Shown here piece by piece: positions 55,104-64,000 of a DNA stretch of 64,000 nucleotides. Positions within the stretch are counted from its first letter, which is position 1, and every line of letters begins with the position of its first letter. Origin of the DNA: Cylicocyclus nassatus (lineage: Eukaryota; Nematoda; Chromadorea; Rhabditida; Strongylidae). Both the position numbers and the translations under genes were made by a program. The notes beneath the pieces are model-generated. The model did no database searches, was not told the origin of the DNA, and saw nothing but the letters and a program-made list of their open reading frames with translations. The stretch lies in assembly GCA_958299035.1 (NCBI GenBank), contig CATQJL010000223.1, positions 78,199,600-78,263,599 of the forward strand. Reading direction: 5' to 3'.

Positions 55104-56046
55104 TTAGGTTGTCCGGAAATTAATGCCCGTTTTGAATTTCAACCGCAATAAGTCATACACTTCTCACTTCTAAATAGGTTTCAAAGTATCTCTCGATAGA
55201 GCAAAGAAAGCTCTACAAGAGGGCCATTTTGGTTTTGCAACATCTCTCATCCATCTCGAGTTTCGAGCCAAAAACTAAAAAGACTCAGCAGCCCGAAAAA
55301 TCGAAAAAATCGTAACTCAGTTCATAAAAATCCTACAAAAATTCTAACTTGTTCACGTAAACACTATCCACATAAAACATCTATAAGCGCCTTTTCCGCA
55401 TTTTTTCCTCTGTCAGAAATCAAGAAAACGGAAATTTTCGTGCATTTGCCAAAGTGATGCTGTGCCGTCCCCACATAGGTAGTTGTACACTACAAACCTG
55501 TAGAAGTACAAACGTAAATTCTCAGCTCTCTACAAGCTTTAGCTCTCGAAAAATACCGAATACAACTTTTCCTAGTTAGGTGGTCCAAGCTAAAATTCAA
55601 TTTTCTCGAGAACTTGAGCTTGTAGAGATCTGAGAATTTACGTTTGTACTTCTACAGGCTTATGGTATACAACTACCTATGGGGAACGGCACAGCATTGC
55701 TTTGGCAAATGCACGAAAATTTTTCTTGAATCCTGACAGAGGAAAAAATACGGTCAAGGCGTATATAGATGTTTTATGTGGATAGAGTTTGCGTGAGGAA
55801 GTAAGAATTTTTGTAGGATTTTTAGAACAGTGTTACGATAATTTCTCGATTTTTCGGGCTGCTGAGTCTTTTTAGTTTTTGGCTCGAAACTCGAGGTGGA
55901 TGAGAACTGTTGCAAAAGCAAGATGGCCCTCTTGTAGAGCTTGCTTTGCTCTATCGAAAGGTGCTTTGCAACTTATTTAGAAGTGAGAAGTGTATGACTT
56001 GTTGCGGTTAAAATTCAAAACGGGCATTAATTTCCGGACAACCTAC
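55104..56046. mobile_element. Mariner-type full-length foldback (943 bp)
   Basis: Ends TTAGGTTGTCCGGAAATTAA and its complement, TA on both sides (55102-55103, 56047-56048). The arms are complementary along nearly the whole length, with the centre near 55575. Unit 2 near 30500 (gagttattatttcgaaac) is the empty site. Confidence 0.85.
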
Positions 56047-56380
56047 TATTTTGAAACCAAGCGTGGTTCGCACAGTAAGGCCCTGCGTCCTGCCATTTCT
56101 AGATACAAGTCCTTAGCTTTCGTAAGAAGATAACTAATGGCTTGCAGATACGAAAAGTAGATTTGTAAGTACGCATCAAGACCTCGACAGGAAAATCGCG
56201 ATTATGTTGTGATTAGGATTTTACGAATCACAAAAACTTTATTCCAATTTGGTGCAGAATTACCATATGCACCATTTTTTCTATGACTTTTAGTACACCT
56301 GCCTTTGTCTCAAAGTTATTTATGTGCCAAATGTGGAAATCTAAAACGTTTTCATCTTACTTAGCAAATCTTAGATCTTA

Positions 56381-56905
56381 CAAGGAAAGTCACTTAACTT
56401 ATATCGGCCTTTTGAAATGAGACACATATACTTAGACACATATACTCATAACTCGCTTCAGAGGAACGCTTCGCAGCTGAGGACAGCACATTTAGAATCA
56501 GCTCCGAACGTTGATTCTAAATATGCTGTCCTCAGCTACGAAGCGTTCCTCTGAAGCGAGTTATGAGCTTTTTAGTATGTGTAATTGACATATAACTGAA
56601 TATGGATAGAATGCCTTTAGATGAAAATTTGCCTTAAAAAGTAGTGGGAAATCGAAATAACATTAAACTGAGTCATTTGGCTTTGATAGGGTATTGTATG
56701 CATTTGAACTACTACCTGGACGACGGTACCGTAGCATGCCTAAGTCGGTCAGCACGCAAACTCTGCTTAGGAAAAAGCTCATAACTCGCTTCAGAGGAAT
56801 GCTTGCAGCTAAGGACAGCATATTTGAAATCAGATGATTTCGAGCTGATTCTAAATATGTGTGTCTCATTTCAAATGGCCGACCTAAGTCAAGTGACTTC
56901 CCTTG
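56381..56905. mobile_element. PIF/Harbinger-like element with internal hairpin (525 bp)
   Basis: TIRs CAAGGAAAGTCACTTAAC and inverted CAAGGGAAGTCACTTGAC, 3-bp duplication TTA (56378-56380, 56906-56908). Unit 2 near 30830 (gatcttagcacaaggcg) is empty. Inside, about 58-bp arms form a hairpin (56452-56572, CTCATAACTCGCTTCAGAGG), and a third copy of the arm lies at 56778. Confidence 0.82.
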
Positions 56906-57277
56906 TTAGCACAAGGCGACAACATTATTTACACAACCTACATGTCTATTTTGCGTTGTAACTGTTTAACAAATTCACTGAATTTACCTTCATCAAAACT
57001 GACAACTCAGCTGTCGTTTCACAAGCTAACCAAATTAAACAGAACTATGAACTTTTTCCATCCGCAGCAGCAATCCTGTATAAACCGACGAGCCGGAAGC
57101 ATTTAGAGCTGGGATGGACTATGTAATCAGACATGGACGGGGCTCAGCAAAAATGACGTTTTCGCATGCTGAATGTTGTTATTTGAGAGAAAAGCAAAAG
57201 GGAAATCGTAAATTTTTCAGTGGTGTTTACCGGATCTGACAAAATTGGCAAGCACAATCCTTATTCTAAACCTGAAT

Positions 57278-58354
57278 CAGGGCCCGGCATAGATCGTCTG
57301 GAAGCAGGGTGGACTTCGTTTTTGAAGCAAAAAGCAAAGAAGACATCGTTTTCGCCGAGTCGGGGCCCAGCACCAAGGAATAAGCACCATTTTGTCGAAT
57401 ACAAGCTTTTCGGACAGGTTATCACACGATTGACATGCTCTATCTCGTATCGCGAAAAGTGCGCGCGATTTGAAAGTAAGGCCAAAATCAACAAATAGCT
57501 TGTATACAGCGCACACAAAATTGTATGGCACCAAAATTGAACTGTATACTTAGAAAATTATTTGCAGAAGATCTATGTAAAAAGGTTTGAAAACTTATGT
57601 GAAGTAATACGTTTTCAAAATTAGATCGTCTCCAGACGGCCACCACTCAGATAATCGCCGGGGGCAGGCGGGCACCGGAAAAATAGATTGCTGATCTCTC
57701 TTACCCCGCTCGCGGATTTTTTGGAAAGCGATCAGGACTTTTCGGAAGACCGCTTGCTGAGTTCTCGATTCCTCAGAGATTCAGCAATATATCTGCAAAA
57801 GATAAGAGCGAAAAAAAATTCAACAGGCGGTCTCTAAAATCCGCTGACTCAGTAAGCGGTCTTCCGAAAAGTCCTGATTGCTTTGCAAAAAAATCCGCGA
57901 GCGGGGTGCGAGAAATCAGCAATCTATTTTTCCGGTGCCCGCCTGCCCCCAGGGATTATCTGAGCAGACGATCTGAGATCGTCTGGAGCATATATTTCTG
58001 TCACTCCACATAAGTTATGGATTTTTCTATCATGGACAGATCCCCCGGTCAAAAATCTATCCTTGAGCATGAAAACATTTTCATATCATTGCCTTTCCTT
58101 TGTTTTTTGCCTTCATTTCTTCATATATCGCTTTGTAAAATATCGCGCTCCAATGCCAAACTCTTGTACGTGCGTAGTATTCAGCTCCAAATTGGATTTT
58201 CGCTCTTATCTTAAGTTTGATCTTTCAGGCTTGTAAGATTTCTTGTGTTCATCTTCTCCTAAGCAAATAGGTCAAAGGGGACTTCGTAAAACTTCCGAAA
58301 GTCAGGGGAGACTTCGTTTTCAGAAACTCTAGGAACCACTCGTGCCAGGCCCTG
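57278..58354. mobile_element. hAT-type element (1077 bp) nested in 57138-59610
   Basis: TIR CAGGGCCCGGCATAGA and inverted CAGGGCCTGGCACGAG, with a perfect 8-bp duplication ACCTGAAT (57270-57277, 58355-58362). Unit 3 near 31187 has the single copy of the target. Inside, 57630-57988 is itself a large inverted repeat (CTCCAGACG ends, arms with GGGGGCAGGCGGGCACCGG). No transposase. Confidence 0.85.
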
Positions 58355-58504
58355 ACCTGAATTTTAGGCTCTAACGTCATTTTACCAGTATCAAGTAAAC
58401 AAACACGCTACAAACACGATTAGTGCATAAACTTGTGTGCACACCATCCCAACGTGTTGGGACATGATTTTTATACACAAAAAGATAGAAAATCAGTTCA
58501 TTTA

Positions 58505-59203
58505 TTAGGTTGAACCAAAAGTTCTTTCGCACCAAATTTAAAAATCCATAACTTCTACTTTTTCCAATCGATTTGAACGCTTTTATTTTTCTGTGGAAGA
58601 GTAAGTTATGCTCTTTCTAACGACATCTTAGCTGCTTGCTAATCATCTGTTGCTAATCATCTGGTCATCTGTTGCATAGATAGGAGCGATAGAAGAAAAT
58701 TGTCAATTTTCTGTGTAGGGTCATAAAAAATCGGAGCAACCAGCATTATAGGTTCTTTCACCAGCCTTTCTAACACTGCAAAATTTGCGTTGATAGAGCG
58801 TCTCTATAAATAGTTATGATTTTCGAGCAAGCAATAGAAGAAGGCGAATTTGATTTATTTCGGCATTTTCCAAGGAAATCATAACTTTTCATAGAGACGC
58901 TCAATCAGCGCAAACTTTGGATAGTTAGAAAGAGCTGGTGAAAGAACCCACATTACCGACTACTTCGATTTCTGTTGCAGTTTCCGATTTTTTATGACCC
59001 TACACAGAAAATTCAAATTTTGACCAATTTTCTTCTATCGCTCCTATCTATGCAACAGGTGATCATTAGTAAGCAGCTAAGATGTCATTATAAAGAGCAT
59101 GACCTACTTTTTCATACAAAAATAAAAGTAGTCAAATCGGCTGGAAAAAATAGAAGTTATGAATTTTTGAATTTGGTGCGAAAGAACTTTCGGTTCAACT
59201 TAA
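58505..59203. mobile_element. Mariner-type full-length foldback (699 bp)
   Basis: Ends TTAGGTTGAACCAAAAGTTC and its complement, flanked by TA (58503-58504, 59204-59205). Complementary along its whole length. Unit 3 near 31335 is uninterrupted. Confidence 0.83.
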
Positions 59204-60546
59204 TATTAAGGCTGAGCAATATTGAGCCAACAAATTTTGTATATTGCTTCGCGACTGATCAAAATAAAACTATGGATTTATGAAAAAATTATGTGAAGGA
59301 AAGGAGTTGCAAGTGTTTTTCTAACTTACTTTGCTCGCGCCAGCCTAGGAACATCCTGAATGAGGTTGCGAGGGAACTCACGTAATTTTTGAAAATTTTC
59401 AATTAAATCTCTTCTTTAATTCAAGTTCTACGTGTTAGCACTCATTTTGACTCAAGTTTCGTCCCCTCTGCTTTTTTATGTCCCCTATGTCCCGCTGCAC
59501 AACATAAGCCGTACTTTTACAGAAATCACAAAAGGTTATTCGTAAAATTCTGCATGTCAAAAAGGACTTCGTTTTCAAGATTCCCAAATGCCACCTTGTC
59601 CTGGTCCCTGGAATGTGCTAAACCTGAATTCAAAAACTTAGTTTAGTCCTTGAATTGTTAATAGTCCTGACCATCCATCTCTGTGATAATACATATATTC
59701 AATCTTTCTCCCACATAATTTTCCGTAACGTGTTTCTTTCTGCTAATGTCATCTGCACAATGTGAGCGGCTTAGAAACATTTTCAAGTAAAAAGAAAGGA
59801 ATGAGCTGCGTGGATTCTCGGATCTGATGTTTGGAGCATGCGCTTGTACATATATTCACGCGAAAAAAAAAGCAAACTCTACTTCTTCTATATCTACTGC
59901 ATCGTTTGAAATATTTGAAGCACACCAGACGGCAGCAATCATTCTAAGCTTGTTAGTGTTGAAGCAAGCCTAGAAGTCCACTTCATGTATAAATGGGCTC
60001 AGTAGGAAAACGCGAAAATTGTACCACACTTTATGGAGACCTCATTGAAACCTTTGAGCAAATGCTACTCATTGCATCCGCTGAATATATTCCTGCATTA
60101 TCAAGATGAACTTTAAGCGTTGACACTGTCAAAACTGTAGGCATGTCCTCCTCTGTACGCTTTCTTATCGAACTCGATCAGCAAAAACTCCATGCCATCA
60201 GTACTTTGTAATATTTCATCACTCAGACTAGGTTTTTTTATCTCATGAATTTTGGGTCACCTTCCATCAAATAATGGTAAGATGAAACTGAATGTAGATA
60301 GGGATTAGTGAGGAATAGTGATATCAACCAGTCATTAGCAGCATCGCAAAATGAATCTAGCACTTGAAACCAATGTTAGCCTCCGATACAATATTCCTCG
60401 TGCTCGTATTTTTAGGAGAAACGACGCGCAGTTGCCCGATCCATGTGATATCAGCGTAGCGTGGGCATATCTCGCTTCAGAGTGGACGAATTCGCAATCC
60501 AAAGACATTATTCGACTCAGCTTGGTGCTGCGCATCTTTTGATATA

Positions 60547-61227
60547 CAGGGTGTCCCAAAAAAAATGTATCGAACGTTTGATCGTTAATATCTCTCTTCC
60601 CAAGAAGTCTTTTGCCTTGCTTCAAGTACCGTTTTGTAGAGCTGGCTTTAACTTAGAGCTGCACTATAGAACGAATCACCCATCCCTCTTCATTACTGTA
60701 GGATTACGGTAGAAACTTGAAACATATGGTGTCAACGTGGAAAAAGCTGCCGTTTCAAAATCTTTCAAAAGAATGTGAAAACTTGTGTAATAGGGTTTTT
60801 ATGGACGCTGAGTTTAATACTCAACTATTCACGAGATTACGAAGCCTTCTAAACGGTGTAACCGCACTTTTTAGAAACATTGAAAAAATGGCCGTTACCT
60901 CTTACTTGGCATAACTCTTCAATGAAGCATCATAATAAGTTGGGAACTTCACAGTTAGAGTCAGCACTCTAATTAGCCTAGCGTAAAAGTTTTGAGGCTG
61001 TTTTGTTTCCATTCCGAGGCAAAATATGGCCTTTCATTGCTTAAAACCCTCTTTGAAGTTTCTACCGTAATCCTACAGTAATGAAAAGAGATGAGTGAAT
61101 CGTTGTATAATGCAAATCTAGGTTGAAGCCAGCTCTACAGATTGGTACCTGAAGCGAGGGAAAAGACTTTTTCAGAAGAGGGATAGTAACGATCAAACGT
61201 TCGATACATTTTTTTGGCACACCCTGT
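60547..61227. mobile_element. Tc1/mariner-type foldback, unit 4
   Basis: Ends CAGGGTGTCCCAAAAAAAAT and inverted ATTTTTTTGGCACACCCTG, TA on both sides (60545-60546, 61228-61229). Same family as 22727 and 46510 but at a different site, inside the foldback repeat of unit 4. Confidence 0.8.
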
Positions 61228-63026
61228 ATAAATGCACCCGCTTGGACATAACGGGCAGTTTGATTCCCTAAATCGTTCCAGATGTTTGCTTACGGCAGGT
61301 TGTTCGGTGTGCTTATTCATTGCACCCGCTAGGCAAACTACCGTAAGCAAAAATTGAAACGATTCGTGGAATGGAGCTTCCTACTGTGTCCAATCGCGTA
61401 CTTCTTGAAAAGTCCGCCGCCCGAGCTGAATCGAATGGTCCCCTTGAATCAAGAATTCGTTCACTCTGAATCTAGATATGGCTACGGTGATGTCACATGA
61501 ATCGGGTAGTTGTGCGTGGTTTTTGCAAAAAATACGAGCGGTGTTGGATCCGCTAATACCGACAGGCAAACTTGCATTGTTATGTATTCTTTTGCTCTTA
61601 TTATCGGTACCTTTGATGATTCATAGCTCAAAATAACATGATCAATTCTCTTAGTATTTAAAAACACCCTTTTGATTAAAAGCAACTACAGGTTTGGGTT
61701 TGTTCAGTTTTAACTTAGCAAGTAAGAATCGAGCTTTTTATTACTATTTTGTGCTTTGTTATCGCCGCACGCTCTAGTGATTATAATTTTCTTCTACTTT
61801 CGCTGAACTCACGCTGAAATTATGTAGTAAGTCTTAGACTGGATGTCCTTCTTGGTTGAGTAAGCAAGCTTGAAATTTCACAACCAGGATTCAAGCTTGT
61901 AGAGTTACAATCACGGCGTGAGAAAATTGAGTAAATGGTGTGTGTAGACATTGCTAACACATGACACCCCTTTAATATCAGGTTTGCCGAAGAATGAAAC
62001 AATGGATTTTTAGCGTTGCTAATTCTTTTGGACTTTCGTAACCTACCAGAAAGCCAAGTGAACGTTCTAGAGTTTTCACTATCATAAATACGTGGTTTCG
62101 TAAAACTCAATGACGAAGAGATTCGAATTTTTTTCAAATGTTTATTTTATATACAGCATTCAGCTATGGTATAGCTGTGTATACGCCACATTCAGCATCA
62201 ATATATTAGGTCGTAACAGAATTGATGCAGGTTTTTCACACCTCTTTTTCAAAGTGTTGGTTGAAATTAAAGTTCCATTGTCGTAGAAAACTATGCATAC
62301 CATCTGAAAGCACTCTTCTTCTATTGGCACGCCTTCGTTTCAAGAGGACTGGCTTCATTTTGAGATTATGTGCTTTCGAAATCAAGAGGCTACACCTTAA
62401 AATTCTCTCCTTTTACACTCTTTTCTCAAAATCCACCACGAAAAATCGGAATTTTTTGCAAGCTGTCGTAATGTTTATATGTGATCTGTGCTGCAAATGC
62501 ACATTGAACCGAATTCCTCGAAAGTTTCCAGAGTGAGAAATTTATTTCGAACCCAAACAACCGCTGCTATCTTTCTGCAAGCATGAAAATCTTAAATGCG
62601 AAGCATTTGCGGAGCTTTCGCCGTGCGCAGGAAGAATAGACATAGGATACATGATAGCAAAAAACCGAGAGCTGTTATTCTTCGGCGGCGAGAAAATTGA
62701 AAGAACAGAAAGAAAAGCAAATCTTCGTCTTTTCTGAGCACATGTGAAGAACGAGTGATTACAATTTTTTTCCAATATTTTCTAGCAAATTTCTTTTGTA
62801 AAAAATAACTTTGTTGCACTTGCGATTTGCAAGTGAAAATTATCTCTGAACTGCTCGTCTAGATGGCAGATAACCTGCCAGAACATTGCGAAATTTCAAC
62901 TCATCCCTCCCTAAATCTAAATTTGTGCACTGGCTTTGCATTACTTGCAAAAAAGAGGAAGCCCTGCTAATTATACTGCGCATCGAGGTCGCTCCCTCTA
63001 CTGCTCTACATTCAAGCTTCAGCTAA

Positions 63027-63471
63027 CAAGAGAATGGTCAGATATCGAAGTGGCTAATTCAGACAAGCTGCATACCGTTAGATGCAGCAAGCGCTGACTC
63101 TAAATCTGCCTTCTTTATCTGCTTACCGCTTTTCTGGACGAAGCTTTAAGCCATTAAAAACCAATATTCTGCTAAGAAATCATGCGTGAAAGTGGAAATT
63201 TGACCGTACAGATCCACGCTCGACTTGATGCTGGGCCAAAACATGCAGCTAACTTACTTCAAACTCTCAAGTAAGTCTGAGCTGAAGTTGCAGCATTGTG
63301 CTCAATTTCACAGTTTTTTGTACGATTTTTCCACAGTAAAACCGCTTGTAGCTTCGCCCATAGAAGCGATAAGCAGATAAGGGAGACAAATTCGAAGTCA
63401 GCGTTTCATGCTGCATCGAATGGTATATAGCTTGTTTGGTTTGGCCACTTCGACTTCTGACCATTCCCTTG
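63027..63471. mobile_element. Harbinger-like element (445 bp)
   Basis: TIRs CAAGAGAATGGTCAGATATC and inverted CAAGGGAATGGTCAGAAGTC, 3-bp duplication TAA (63024-63026, 63472-63474). Unit 3 near 40193 is empty. The inner arms contain GATGCAGC and TGACTCTAAATC-type segments repeated inverted. Confidence 0.75.
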
Positions 63472-63514
63472 TAAGAGAATGCAGTCACTCAGAAATGTGT
63501 TTGTATGTCGAGCT

Positions 63515-63650
63515 CATAGCCGACCAAAATTCCTGGGAACCTTCCCGAAAAAAGAAACTCGGAGTGTGTGGCTAACGGCAAGCGCCTTCGTTCGAAAACC
63601 TTGCCCCCCTCCCCTCCCAAAAGGATATCCCTGGGGCCACTGTTAAGTAG
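63515..63650. repeat. Relic of a G/C-run element, unit 4
   Basis: CTCGGAGTGTGTGGCTAACGG, a C run, then a degenerate end near 63640. Orthologous to 3828-4010 and 41336-41520. Confidence 0.5.
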
Positions 63651-64000
63651 CGATCTGCCTGAAGCAGCAGCATTCTAAATTCTCCTTCGGCTTTTAAGAT
63701 CGAGTTAACCGGTTGAGATTAGGCCATCGTTCAGCAAAGTTGGACTTATTCCATTTTAGGAAACTTGATTCTGCTGGGGCCTTGCTTATGAAAAGATATT
63801 TTTTATCCTTGTAACGCACTGCAATACCTCTTTTAGTATCAAGTTGAGTTCCATGTTTAGTGCTAAGGCATCTTTCTCTAGTAGTCGCAATAAACAAATA
63901 ATTCGTTGCATTTCTTTACTCTAAAATCAAACATTCCCCACTTGATATTCCTCTGCGTCTTGATGAGAGTTAATTTTACACTTCTCTTAAGAGTCTGAAC

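Larger units (their letters stand above)
30977..57053. repeat. Tandem array unit 3
   Basis: Third and longest copy, about 26 kb, with the full landmark order. The extra length is due to two Gypsy elements (32577-37735, 47540-50964), a Penelope-like fragment (42147-43340) and DNA transposons at 31061, 43737, 45549, 55104 and 56381. It supplies empty paralogous sites for several insertions in units 1 and 2: 40411 for the 3594 element, 45011 for the 5908 element and 54690 for the 29488 element. The secreted-protein gene copy is at 53491-53707. No further coding signal is conserved in 38500-41300 or 51000-53000. Confidence 0.83.
57138..59610. mobile_element. hAT-like element, unit 4, with two nested insertions
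   Basis: Starts CGGGGCTCAGCA and ends near CTGGTCCCTG. It aligns with 31061-31779 in unit 3 once the insertions at 57278-58354 and 58505-59203 are removed (about 690 bp remain). Confidence 0.7.
57054..64000. repeat. Tandem array unit 4 (partial)
   Basis: Fourth copy, cut by the window end. It repeats the unit head, the hAT-like element also seen in unit 3, the foldback region (60374-61560), the landmark AGACTGGATGTCCTTCTTGG near 61838 and the G/C-run relic at 63515-63650. It ends at sequence equivalent to unit 1 about 4850 and unit 3 about 41700, so its secreted-protein gene copy would lie roughly 6-7 kb or more beyond the window. Unit 4 has its own insertions at 57278, 58505, 60547 and 63027. 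Confidence 0.8.

Overview
The window looks like AT-rich, intron-bearing nuclear DNA of a nematode, most likely a clade V parasite such as a hookworm or trichostrongyle. That is an inference from very short introns (about 49 nt in the genes below, GTAAGT-type donors, TTTNAG-like acceptors), an RTE-type LINE, nematode-style Ty3/Gypsy elements, a Penelope-like element and abundant mariner/hAT/Harbinger-type non-autonomous DNA transposons. There are no bacterial features, no rRNA genes and no CRISPR.

Large-scale layout. The window is a tandem array of one ancestral segment, present as unit 1 (1-13579), unit 2 (13580-30976), unit 3 (30977-57053) and unit 4 (57054-64000, cut by the window end). The same landmarks recur in the same order in each unit; length differences come from insertions and a few deletions. 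Units 2 and 3 share insertions that unit 1 lacks, and units 3 and 4 share an insertion that units 1 and 2 lack. This gives a partial history of the duplications.

Host genes. Each complete unit carries, on the minus strand, one paralogue of a small secreted-protein gene (11128-11341, 28272-28485, 53491-53707). All three have a 9-codon first exon starting the signal peptide, a ~49-nt intron, a 46-47-codon second exon and a TATAAAAG box exactly 38 nt before the ATG. The 3' exons are uncertain, and copy 3 has an inverted duplication there.

Mobile DNA makes up most of the rest. Three Ty3/Gypsy elements are present: 14054-18965 (+), 32577-37735 (-) and 47540-50964 (-). All are broken by stops, frameshifts or deletions, but their LTRs and target duplications are readable. 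The third has two extra small ORFs after the integrase, joined by ATGA stop/start overlaps. An RTE LINE 3' fragment (19690-20795) and a Penelope-like 3' fragment (42147-43340) are also present. About twenty non-autonomous DNA transposons can be delimited by terminal inverted repeats (TIRs) plus target-site duplications (TSDs), and often by an empty paralogous site in another unit.

Most unusual signal. Several DNA elements (7371-8385, 26761-28077, 29488-30101, 36848-37348, 45549-46311) carry subterminal clusters of a short palindromic word that is private to the element or family: GCCGGC, CTCNGAG, CCGCGG or CTGCAG. In four of them the words fall on near-helical spacings (10, 11, 21 or exactly 30 bp). 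I interpret these as arrays of transposase or host-factor binding sites that diversify between families.
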